From NCBI GenBank assembly GCA_025462885.1, contig JAOAPN010000013.1:310001-374000 (forward strand): a stretch of DNA of 64,000 nucleotides, given 5' to 3'. Positions 1 through 7,514 of the stretch are shown here, piece by piece. Below the pieces are notes generated by a model. That model was not told where the DNA came from and did no database searches. It saw only the letters and a program-made list of their open reading frames with translations. A program made the translations under genes and the position numbers. The stretch comes from Acidobacteriaceae bacterium. GTDB lineage: Bacteria; Acidobacteriota; Terriglobia; Terriglobales; Acidobacteriaceae. Each line of letters begins with the position of its first letter. Within the stretch, counting starts at the first letter, position 1.

Positions 1-625
1 CAAGAGGCAAGAGACGATGTAGAACAGCGAAGGAGGGAATGGTCCCAAGCGTCCGTGTAATGAGCACAGCACAAATCAACACGGTCAGGTTTGGGCCATA
101 CCAATAAGCCACAAGCAATGGCGCCAGCTGTGTCGCAATCGCATTGAGGCTATAAATCGTATTGTAGGCAGCGAAACCGTCGCGGGCTTGTAAGGCGCCC
201 CCTAGAACTCCGGTGACGATGGAGATGGGGACGGAAGCGGCAAGCCAGGGAAGACTGGCGATAACCTCACCCCGCATCGACTCGGGCATTTTAAAGGCGG
301 AGAGGAAAAATGGTTTCGCAGCGAAGTATAGAACTATACCGCCCACCAGGCCGAATAAAAGGTTCACGGCCAACGCCGTCCAGAAGACGCTTTCTCTTTC
401 CTTCTCCTGTCCTGGATTACTGAGTCGCGCGATGTGAAAGAGCGCAGCACGTGTAATGCCCGGGTCAAACATGCCAAAGTAGCCCAAAAATAACCAAACA
501 ATGGCCAGTATGCCATAACGTGCGTCCCCGATGAGGCGGAGATAAATGGGGACGGCGACCACCCCTACCAATATCGGGATAATCGAACCCCCCAGATTGT
601 ATAGAGTATGCCGACGTACACCCAT
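1..625 (-). CDS. Polysaccharide flippase, Wzx/MATE-like (5' part; C-terminus outside window)
   Basis: Translation of the minus strand from an ATG at 625 gives an uninterrupted frame of about 208 residues running off the left edge. It starts MGVRRHTLYNLGGSIIPILV and shows a PIYLRLIGDARYGILA segment typical of Wzx-type oligosaccharide translocases of the MVF superfamily. Four to five hydrophobic helices are visible (about residues 10-30, 40-55, 75-100, 115-135 and 165-190). Family members flip lipid-linked O-antigen or exopolysaccharide units across the inner membrane. The start is uncertain: a GTG 24 bases upstream is also in frame and neither has a clear ribosome-binding site. No partner genes lie to its right, so the rest of any cluster would lie left of the window. 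Confidence 0.85.
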   Translation of the reverse strand, partial: MGVRRHTLYNLGGSIIPILVGVVAVPIYLRLIGDARYGILAIVWLFLGYFGMFDPGITRAALFHIARLSNPGQEKERESVFWTALAVNLLFGLVGGIVLYFAAKPFFLSAFKMPESMRGEVIASLPWLAASVPISIVTGVLGGALQARDGFAAYNTIYSLNAIATQLAPLLVAYWYGPNLTVLICAVLITRTLGTIPSFAVLHRLLPL

Positions 626-974
626 TAAGCAGCCACCCCGTGTGGACACGCAAAATCGGGGGCAAGAGCAACCTGAAAAAATCGAGGGAAGGAACTTTCA
701 AAAAACCGATACAGGCAGATTGTGATGGAATGAGCGATCTTCAGAAACCTTTATGATCTACCCGTGCCGACACTTTCTTCGGCAACGGTCGAGAGTCCTT
801 CAAATTATATATGACGCTATTATTCCCTTAATAAGGTCCGCGCAGCCTTACAGTCAGGACAGTAACATCGAGCGCAAAGAGACCTTCGGAATGGTCGATA
901 AAAATTCCTCCATCATCGACACCTGACAACCTCTCGCCTTCGATCATGGGAGTAAGTTTATCCCGATCAACGCA

Positions 975-997
975 GCCTCGGGTATCCTGCCCGAGGC
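975..997. terminator. GC-rich hairpin, possible terminator
   Basis: GCCTCGGG and CCCGAGGC form a perfect 8-bp stem around a 7-base loop. No T-run follows on either strand, so it could be an attenuator or simply a palindrome in intergenic DNA. Confidence 0.35.
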
Positions 998-1051
998 CCT
1001 AGGCAGTATCGTCATATAGATTACATGCAAGTGATTGATAAATAGAGAAAT

Positions 1052-1112
1052 TGTCATCTGAGCGTAGCCTCGCGCAGCTTTATCGCGTGAGGCGGAGTCG
1101 AAGGACCTGCAG
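1052..1112. repeat. Possible dispersed-repeat copy
   Basis: The sequence contains TGTCATCTGAGCG, then an imperfect palindrome (CCTCGCGC...GCGTGAGG), then GGAGTCGAAGGACCTGC. This TGTCAT..CTGAGCG...AGTCGAAGGACCTGC layout is familiar to me from intergenic repeats in Acidobacteria and other phyla. The identification is from memory; only one copy is in this window. Confidence 0.4.
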
Positions 1113-1205
1113 TTAGCTCGTGATGCCAATATTTTCTCCGCTGTTTCCGCCCATTCGATCCGTCTCGCCTCGTTTCTATATGTCGATACCTAGGCTCTCA
1201 CCGTG

Positions 1206-1516
1206 TTAGAGCTTGGCCATGTTCTTTAGGCGCTCAATAATGATCGATACCCTGAGTTGGCTGATCGCGTCGCCCGGGACATCTCTTGGCAATGCGTCTA
1301 GAAGCTGCTCGTTCCATAAAAGCTTCTGGTTGCTTCCCCCAGATATTTACGGAGATCAGCCGGGGCTCCGGCAAGCTCTTCGAGCAATTGCTCTCTCCCT
1401 TCGACAACCGCGATGAAGTCTTCCAGGTCGTGGCTCATACCGTAGTCGTTCTCGCCACGATCGTACAATGCTTCCATTTTCGTCCCAAGAAACAAAACGA
1501 AGGGAGTCATGAGCAT
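1206..1516 (-). pseudogene. Nucleotidyltransferase-like remnant, frameshifted and 5'-truncated
   Basis: The minus strand encodes TKMEALYDRGENDYGMSHDL followed by EDFIAVVEGREQLLEELAGA, resembling the C-terminal half of predicted nucleotidyltransferase-like proteins (KLEAF..RG..D...SHDLED..TV.DGR). The frame stops after GTSSF near 1298. The adjoining frame continues the family-like sequence LDALPRDVPGDAISQLRVSI to a TAA at 1206. One missing base near 1300 explains the break. The N-terminal half, which would carry the nucleotidyl-transfer residues, is absent upstream, so this is a decayed gene. It sits next to tRNA-Pro, a common site of insertion and decay. The family name is tentative; its coding origin is fairly clear. 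Confidence 0.55.
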
Positions 1517-1724
1517 TCTCTTTCAACATGCAATGCTTGGAACGTACGCAAAGTCAGTGACAGCAGACAAGCGAATTGCCCAAGGCACCATTGACGCACT
1601 GTTTATCGGAAAGGGGGATGTAGCGTCCGAAAGTTCGATAGCCGTGTAGAGAAGCTATTGGACCTTTGTGGACCTTCACTTGGACCCACTTCAAGATTTT
1701 ATTGCTGTAACTGATTGAAAATAA

Positions 1725-1801
1725 TGGTCGGGACGACAAGATTCGAACTTGCGACCTCACCCACCCCAAGGGTGCGCTCTACCAGGCTGAGCCACGTCCC
1801 G
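1725..1801 (-). tRNA. tRNA-Pro (anticodon GGG)
   Basis: The 77-nt minus-strand sequence begins CGGGACG, pairs with CGTCCCG at the 3' end and ends in an encoded CCA. The D arm is GGCTCAGCCTGGTAGAGC. The anticodon stem CACCC/GGGTG encloses loop TTGGGGT, giving anticodon GGG, which reads CCC. The T arm carries GTTCGAATC. It decodes proline. Confidence 0.95.
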
Positions 1802-1914
1802 ACTGTCTTACATCCGTCGACCCGGGCGGGGGACGGAGGGGTTATGCTGCATCTCCAAGTGTACACGAGGGCCGCCCCATCCGGCAGACCCGCGTCACAA
1901 TCCTTGCCGCCACT

Positions 1915-2187
1915 CTAGGTCGTGGGAGCCACGAATTCCTTCGGCAATGCACCGCCCTCGCCGAAGAAGAACTCGTTCATCTGCTCGACCAGGAAGTCCT
2001 GCGCCTCGCGCGTCCAAGGCTGCAGACGGTACTCATTCAGCAGCATCTTCTGCCGCTCGACCCACTCGCCCCAGCTCTTCTTGGAGACGTTCTTGAAGAT
2101 CTTCTGTCCAAAGTCCGAGTCAAACGGGGGCTCGTCCAGCCCTTCCATCTCAGCCTTGAGTCGCGTATCGAAAACCATGTGCGCCAT
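1915..2187 (-). CDS. yggX: Fe(2+)-trafficking / oxidative damage protection protein YggX
   Basis: The 90-residue protein has the usual family length and pattern: KAEMEGLDEPPF near residue 11, then SKKSWGEWVERQKMLLNEYR and a C-terminal LVEQMNEFFFG. YggX proteins are small cytoplasmic proteins that protect iron-sulfur enzymes and are thought to pass Fe(2+); E. coli YggX is in the SoxRS regulon. Here it lies 74 bases downstream of argC on the same strand. The conserved cysteine near the N-terminus of enteric YggX is replaced: the start reads MAHMVFDTRL. The assignment is secure and the mechanism is family knowledge. Confidence 0.92.
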   Translation of the reverse strand: MAHMVFDTRLKAEMEGLDEPPFDSDFGQKIFKNVSKKSWGEWVERQKMLLNEYRLQPWTREAQDFLVEQMNEFFFGEGGALPKEFVAPTT

Positions 2188-2261
2188 TGCAGTATTTCTC
2201 CTGTTCCGATTGTAGCCGTTCCAAAAACTGCCCTGGAGCCGTAGCTTCTGAATCTACGTAC

Positions 2262-3239
2262 CTAAAGCCCAGCGCCCTCATCCAGCCCCAGCATCAGGTT
2301 CAGGTTCTGTACTGCAGCACCGGACGCTCCTTTGCCGAGATTATCCAGAACAGCGATCATCCGCGCCTGCTGCCGGTCTTTATTGCCAAACACGAACAAC
2401 CGCATCCGGTTCGTCCCGTTCAGACTCTCCGGATCGAGCGCCCCGACGTACCCTCCCGCATTCGTTCGCGCGATCTGCAGTTCAGCCGTCTCGTCTTCAT
2501 CCGCAACCTCGACAAACTTCGATCCGGCATACGTGTCAGCGAGCGCAGTCCGCAGATCCGCCGGCGTCGCATCCGTCCCCAGCGCCCACAACTGCAGCGG
2601 CACCTCGATGATCATTCCCTGCGCATACCGCCCCACAGACGGCGAAAAGACCGGCGCATGATTCAACTCCGAGTAGGTCTGAATCTCCGGCAGATGCTTG
2701 TGCGCGAGCGACAGACCGTACTCACGAAACACGTCGCCCGTTCCATGCGAGGGCGTGAGTTCGAATTCTGCAATCAGCCCCTTGCCTCCGCCGCTGTAGC
2801 CAGATACCGCGTGGATCGACACCGGAAACTTTGCCGGCAGCAGCTTCGCCTTCAGGATCGGCCGCAGCAGCGCAATCGCACCCGTCGCAAAGCATCCGGG
2901 ATTCGAGACCCGTTTCGCTCCAGCGATCGCCTCGCGCTGTCCATCACCCATCTCTGCAAACCCGTAGACCCAGTCCTTTGCCACACGATGCGCTGTGGAA
3001 GCATCAATCACCCGCACTGAATCCTGCGTAATCAGCGATACCGCCTCCTTCGCCGCCTCATCGGGCAGGCAAAGAATCACGGCATCGGCACCATTCAGCG
3101 CATCTGCCCGCGCAGACGGATCCTTCCGCAACTCCGGAGCGATCGACACCAGCTCAAACTCTTCGCGCCCCCGCAGACGGTCGCGAATCTGGAGTCCAGT
3201 CGTTCCGGCCTCCCCGTCGATGAACACCTTCCAAGCCAT
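2262..3239 (-). CDS. argC: N-acetyl-gamma-glutamyl-phosphate reductase, short (type 2) form
   Basis: ArgC reduces N-acetyl-glutamyl-5-phosphate to the semialdehyde with NADPH, the third step of arginine biosynthesis, in the cytoplasm. The 325-residue protein has the Rossmann start [20 protein letters not shown], with GEAGTTG in place of the longer-family GATGY motif. The catalytic cysteine is Cys116 in SNPGCFATG, and a substrate-binding GYSGGGK follows. Length and the GEAGTTG motif indicate the type-2 branch. No other arg gene is in the window, so it is not part of a visible arginine operon. Confidence 0.94.
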   Translation of the reverse strand: MAWKVFIDGEAGTTGLQIRDRLRGREEFELVSIAPELRKDPSARADALNGADAVILCLPDEAAKEAVSLITQDSVRVIDASTAHRVAKDWVYGFAEMGDGQREAIAGAKRVSNPGCFATGAIALLRPILKAKLLPAKFPVSIHAVSGYSGGGKGLIAEFELTPSHGTGDVFREYGLSLAHKHLPEIQTYSELNHAPVFSPSVGRYAQGMIIEVPLQLWALGTDATPADLRTALADTYAGSKFVEVADEDETAELQIARTNAGGYVGALDPESLNGTNRMRLFVFGNKDRQQARMIAVLDNLGKGASGAAVQNLNLMLGLDEGAGL

Positions 3240-3371
3240 GTGAGTTAATTTTCCTCTTATTTAAATTCGCACGACACCGAGCCACAAAAGCCCAGGAAGA
3301 GATCGTCTCCTACTATTATCTATCTACATTTCGAGTCCGCCGACCCAGGCACCAGAAGGCGGTGCTTCCCA

Positions 3372-4033
3372 CTACTCCGTCACTGCGGAGATGGCATCCG
3401 AGGCGTTCGCTCCGTTTGGATCCAGCGTGAAGTCGTAGACCACCGTTGAGAAGGTGTTCTGGTTCTTTAAAATCGGTGTCACGGCGTACTCTCCCGGCTC
3501 CAGGGCCATCTTCGGGGTTAGCTTGAACCACCCGCCGGGAAGCGTCTCTACCGTCGTCTCCACAACCCCGTCTGAGCGGCGCGCGTTACCAGTCAATTGC
3601 GTGAACTGGACCTTCGCAAACACCCGCCGGTCTTTCATCACGGTCGCCCGTACCACTGCCCAGACCATTGTGTCGCTCGCTGCGCTATCTCCGCCCGGGT
3701 CGGGATCCTCGTTCTTGTGGAGAGATAGATCGACGGCTGAGCTGCATGCAGTACGGTCCTCGCACGGAGCCCCGCAAGCTCCACCGTTAACTTTGGTTTA
3801 TAGAAGAAGGAACCCGCCAGAGATTCCGCGACGTTTGCCCCTTTGTGATTGTTCACTTCAACCGTCGAGTGATGAATCGGAACCAGTTCCGACTTGCCTT
3901 GAAACGTATCCAGTGCCCACGGAACTCCGCCGTTCGAAATAGTCAAACCGGGCGCTACAGTCAGCGACTGGGCATGGAGGAAGCTTCCGCTCAATCCGAG
4001 AATGGCAGCAACACGAAGACAGTGAAATTTCAT
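3372..4033 (-). pseudogene. Secreted protein of unknown function, split by a one-base frameshift
   Basis: The first frame starts at 4033 with a Sec-type signal peptide (MKFHCLRVAAILGLSGSFLH, cut near HAQS) and stays open to 3638, but past about 3715 its sequence turns Arg/Thr-rich. The neighbouring frame carries HKNEDPDPGGDSAASDTMVW and continues with good composition to the stop at 3372. Joined at about 3700-3720 they make one protein of roughly 220 residues. The second part looks like an all-beta periplasmic domain (GGWFKLTPKMALEPGEYAVT). The coding strand lacks one base. I do not recognise the family. It could be a true pseudogene, a recent mutation or an assembly error. Confidence 0.6.
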
Positions 4034-4087
4034 CAGTACCCCAAAAATTGGATCAAGTACTCGAAGTGTACCAGTCGAATCAGTGGT

Positions 4088-6931
4088 TTACTTCCGCTTC
4101 CCCTTGTTCTTCTTGTCCCGCAGCCGACCCTTCGCCTTGGTCTTTCCACCCTTGGCCTTTCGCGCCTTGCCCGACCGGTCCGGCGACGAGTGCACCGGCC
4201 GGCCATCCTCACCCGTAGCAAACTTCTTCGTCTTCGGAGAGCGCAGCGACCCCATCCCTCGTGCGACCTCCTGCACCTCTCCCTCGCTGGGCAGCAAAGC
4301 AAACTGCAGACGCCGCTGCTGCCGGTCGATCCGGTCCAGAAGCACATGAACGTGCTGGCCCATCTTGAAGACGCGCCCATTCATTCCCCCGACGATCGTC
4401 CGATCCGTATCGCGGAAGTAGTAGCGGTCATTCTGCAGCGAACTTAGCGGCACCAGCCCCTCGATAAACAGGTCGTCCAGCTCCACAAAGAATCCGTACT
4501 TGGTACACGACAGCACAATCGCGTTGAAGTCCTCGCCCACGCGGTCCTGCATGAACTTAATCTTCTTCCACTCCATCAGCTCGCGTTCGGCATCGTCCGC
4601 GCGACGCTCTGCCTGGCTGCTCTCGGTTGCGATCGCCGCTAGCTCCGGCTCAGGAATCGGCCCCTCTCGCTCGACTCTTTCGCTAGCGCCGCGCCGCTCG
4701 TCGCGCTTGCCTGCGGCCTCATCGACCGCCCTCTGCCAGGGCTGCGGATCGTCGCTCAGAATCGCACCGCCCCGCGGATCGTTCCCCGCACGCAGCAGGT
4801 CCCGCAGCAGCCGGTGCACCATCAGATCCGGGTAGCGACGAATCGGCGAGGTAAAGTGCGTATAGCTGGGCGAAGCCAGTGCAAAGTGCCCGACGTTCTT
4901 CTCGCTGTACCGCGCCTGCTTCAGCGACCGCAGCATCAGGAACGCCAGGATCCGCTCCTCCGGCGTCCCCGCGATCTTCGCGGTCAGCTTCTGATACATC
5001 TGCGGAGTCACAGGAATCGCATTCGGCACCTCATGCTGCTTCACCTGTCCGCCGCGGCCGCCACCTGTTCCGCCCCCCGTACCGCCTCGTCGCACATCGC
5101 GGCGATCACTCTTCATCGTCATCCGCTTGACTGGAAGATTTCCGATTCCCAGCGAGTACCCAAACCCTGCCGCCGTCTCTTCAAAATCCACGATGCGCTT
5201 CGGGTCCGGCGTCTCGTGGATGCGGTAGATGCTGGCCACACCCTGCTGCTCGATCCACGTCGCAACGCACTCGTTGGCGCTCAGCATGAACTCCTCGATC
5301 AGTCGATGCGACCATCCCCGTTCGCTGCGGATGATGCTCTCCATATTGCCCTGCGGATCGAAGCGGATCACCGGCTCCGGAAGATCGAAGTCGATCGACC
5401 CTCGCCGACGCCGCTTCGCGTTCAACTTCAGTGCCAGCTCCAACATCCGCTCGAACTCCGGCACCAGGTCCGCAAACTCCGCCCGCGTCTCGGCGTTGCC
5501 GTCGATCACGCCCTGCACCTGCGTGTAGGTCATCCGCTTGGCGCTGCGAATGATGCCCTCGCATACCTCGTATCCCAGCACATCGCCGCGCGCGTCAATC
5601 TCCATCACGCAGCTCAGCACCAGTCGGTCCTCATCCGGACGCAGCGAACACATCCCCGACGACAACTGCGGTGGCAGCATCGGAATCGCACGATCCGGAA
5701 AATAAACGCTGGTGCCCCGCAGCCTCGCTTCCAGATCGAGCGCGGTGCCCGGCCTGACGTATGCACTTACGTCCGCGATATGGACCTGAAGCTCCCGGTT
5801 CCCGTTGACCAGCTCCCGCACCATGACGGCATCGTCAAAGTCCCGCGCCGTCTCGCCATCGATGGTCACAATTGGCAACCCGCGAAAATCCCGACGCTCC
5901 CCAGAACCGGGTGCCCCATGTCCGGACTCTCGGGCATGGGCTTCCGCCTCCCCCGAAAGCTCCGCCGCCGAAGGAATATACGTCTCCTCCGCACTGGCCG
6001 CCGCCTCCGCCAGCACATCCGTCGGAAACACGTGCGGCAGATGATGCTTGCGAATAATAATCTCCACATCCACGCCAAACCCATCCGGGTCCCCCAGTAC
6101 CTCGATCACGCGCCCCTTCGCCGGTCGTCCCACACCGGGAAAGTCCGTGATCTCCACATCCACCGCCATCCCTTCCAGCGGATGCGGCAGCGTCCAATCC
6201 ACCTCGGCGACCCTGGCCTCTTCTCCGATCACGCGGTGCGCTCCACCCTGCACCGTCGCCGGAACCTCCATGCCATCCGCGATCAGGATTGGCTGCGACA
6301 TCCGCTCATCCAGCGGAGTGACGGAATTGCCATTGATGATGGGTTCGCGCTCCCAGGCACTCCCACCCCCGCGACGCCCGCGCGCATAGTGAAAGATTCC
6401 GACCACGGTAGGATTGCGCCGCGTCAAAACCCGCGCTACTCGTCCACTCCGCCGGCCATCCCTACCCGGAGGAGCTTCGTCTACCAGAACTTCGTCCCCC
6501 TGCATGGCTCCGTTCAATTCATTCGGAGGAATAAACAGGTCGTCGCTCCGGTCCACACTGCCATTGGGCCGCACAAATCCATAGCCGTCCCGATGCAGAT
6601 CCAGCCGGCCTGCCAGCAACCGGTCTCGCGTCGCGCGAAACTCCCGCGCCCCGGAAGGAATCTCCGCCCCACGCCCATCCAGATGTTTTTTTGCCGGACG
6701 AGCCGTCTTTTCCGGCGAAGCAGCAGGCAGACTCCACTGCTCTTCCGCCGTCCTCACCAGCTCCCCACGAGCCGTGATTCGGGCAAGCTGCTCCAGCAAC
6801 AGCCGCCGCTCCCTGCCGCCACCCAGCCCCAGCTCCCGAACCAGCTGCTTATATCCGGCTCGATGCCCTGCCGAACGTTCAATCAATCTCAAAATCTCAC
6901 GATCAGTCTGCGGATACGGTGTCTGCGCCAT
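4088..6931 (-). CDS. rnr: Ribonuclease R (RNB exoribonuclease)
   Basis: This is a processive 3'-to-5' hydrolytic exoribonuclease that degrades structured RNA. At 947 residues it is longer than E. coli RNase R (813). Domains: an N-terminal winged helix (about 8-70), two cold-shock/OB regions (about 105-300, with GRLDLHRDGYGFVRP), the RNB catalytic domain from about 346 with the metal-binding cluster TIDGETARDFDDAV (Asp358, Asp364, Asp366, Asp367), and a C-terminal S1 domain starting near GEDFNAIVLSCTKYGFFVEL. A lysine/arginine-rich tail of about 40 residues ends RLRDKKNKGKRK, as in other RNase R proteins. A glycine-rich loop (GGTGGGTGGGRGG) and a charged insert in the RNB domain explain part of the extra length. 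Confidence 0.95.
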   Translation of the reverse strand: MAQTPYPQTDREILRLIERSAGHRAGYKQLVRELGLGGGRERRLLLEQLARITARGELVRTAEEQWSLPAASPEKTARPAKKHLDGRGAEIPSGAREFRATRDRLLAGRLDLHRDGYGFVRPNGSVDRSDDLFIPPNELNGAMQGDEVLVDEAPPGRDGRRSGRVARVLTRRNPTVVGIFHYARGRRGGGSAWEREPIINGNSVTPLDERMSQPILIADGMEVPATVQGGAHRVIGEEARVAEVDWTLPHPLEGMAVDVEITDFPGVGRPAKGRVIEVLGDPDGFGVDVEIIIRKHHLPHVFPTDVLAEAAASAEETYIPSAAELSGEAEAHARESGHGAPGSGERRDFRGLPIVTIDGETARDFDDAVMVRELVNGNRELQVHIADVSAYVRPGTALDLEARLRGTSVYFPDRAIPMLPPQLSSGMCSLRPDEDRLVLSCVMEIDARGDVLGYEVCEGIIRSAKRMTYTQVQGVIDGNAETRAEFADLVPEFERMLELALKLNAKRRRRGSIDFDLPEPVIRFDPQGNMESIIRSERGWSHRLIEEFMLSANECVATWIEQQGVASIYRIHETPDPKRIVDFEETAAGFGYSLGIGNLPVKRMTMKSDRRDVRRGGTGGGTGGGRGGQVKQHEVPNAIPVTPQMYQKLTAKIAGTPEERILAFLMLRSLKQARYSEKNVGHFALASPSYTHFTSPIRRYPDLMVHRLLRDLLRAGNDPRGGAILSDDPQPWQRAVDEAAGKRDERRGASERVEREGPIPEPELAAIATESSQAERRADDAERELMEWKKIKFMQDRVGEDFNAIVLSCTKYGFFVELDDLFIEGLVPLSSLQNDRYYFRDTDRTIVGGMNGRVFKMGQHVHVLLDRIDRQQRRLQFALLPSEGEVQEVARGMGSLRSPKTKKFATGEDGRPVHSSPDRSGKARKAKGGKTKAKGRLRDKKNKGKRK

Positions 6932-6979
6932 GTCCCCTAAAGCATACCGCGCCCCGCGCGATGATTCCTGCCTCCGCAG

Positions 6980-7342
6980 CTAGTCTCCCGTCTCAGAAGG
7001 TCCGTTCATCAGCACCGTCAGGGGAACGGCTCCGACAAATGGCGTCGAGTTGATCAGGAAGCGGCTGCCATCGGGGGAGACGGCATATTGAAACAGGACG
7101 ATACGCGGTGCGATGATTCTCCTCTGGAAGAGAACGTGGGGAACGCCTGCCGCCAGCTCGTCCTGTGAGGTTTCGATCGCTACCGCCATAAGCTTTTTGT
7201 CCATGGCGATATAGAAAAGTTCTTTTCCATCCGCACGCCAGCGCCTGTGCGCCGCCATGATTGGATATCTGGATTCGCCGCCTGGGCCGGGGAAACGACT
7301 TACATACACTTCAGAACCCGCTCCAGAGCCCGAGGATCCACG
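6980..7342 (-). pseudogene. C-terminal fragment of a PD40/TolB-like beta-propeller protein (or Ser/Thr kinase)
   Basis: The minus strand reads SEVYVSRFPGPGG, then WRADGKELFYIAMDKKLMAV, then QYAVSPDGSRFLIN and ends at 6980. This matches the last propeller repeat of large acidobacterial PD40 proteins, often fused to Ser/Thr kinases (VYV.PFPGPGG..QVS..GG..P.WR.DGKELFY). Such proteins normally have 600-900 residues; here only about 115 remain. Family-like sequence fades just upstream of 7310, next to the isolated CRISPR-like repeat at 7343-7374. An ATG at 7309 could allow expression, but an isolated final repeat is unlikely to fold or function. Confidence 0.65.
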
Positions 7343-7374
7343 GTTTCAATCCACGTTCCCGCGAGGGGAGTGAC
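7343..7374 (-). repeat. Solitary type I-C-like CRISPR repeat
   Basis: On the minus strand these 32 bases begin GTCACTCCCC, continue TCGCGGGAAC and end GTGGATTGAAAC. Length, the 5' GTC and the GTGGATTGAAAC 3' end match the consensus of type I-C repeats. I see no second copy within a repeat-spacer distance on either side and no cas gene in the window, so this is an orphan unit and not an array. Confidence 0.6.
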
Positions 7375-7469
7375 TTCGCCTTGCTGGGGGAGCGTGCGCG
7401 TGGGGCCGGGCTGTGCGCGTGGCCGAATGGGTTCGGAAGGCATCGATGGGTCGACGAAATATTCGGTTT

Positions 7470-7501
7470 CCATCGGCGAAGAGATTCCTCTTCGCCGATG
7501 G
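7470..7501 (-). terminator. Terminator hairpin of TonB receptor 1
   Basis: CCATCGGCGAAGAG and CTCTTCGCCGATGG form a perfect 14-bp stem with a 4-base loop, starting 13 bases past the stop of the receptor gene. No strong U-run follows (GAAACCGAATATTTCG). Confidence 0.7.
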
Positions 7502-7514
7502 AGTAGTTTACGCG

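Larger units (their letters stand above)
626..1205. other. Gene-poor stretch
   Basis: No reading frame here has recognisable protein similarity or a good start context. It holds a GC-rich hairpin at 975-997 and a probable dispersed-repeat copy near 1052-1112, listed separately. Otherwise nothing is seen. Confidence 0.6.

Noticed and set aside
4814-6940. Long open frame (708 codons) on the plus strand across rnr
   Set aside because: It is antisense to a clear RNase R gene; its Arg/His/Pro-rich composition is typical of a shadow frame in GC-rich DNA.
7343-7374. A CRISPR array
   Set aside because: Only one repeat unit is present, with no spacer-repeat periodicity and no cas genes.
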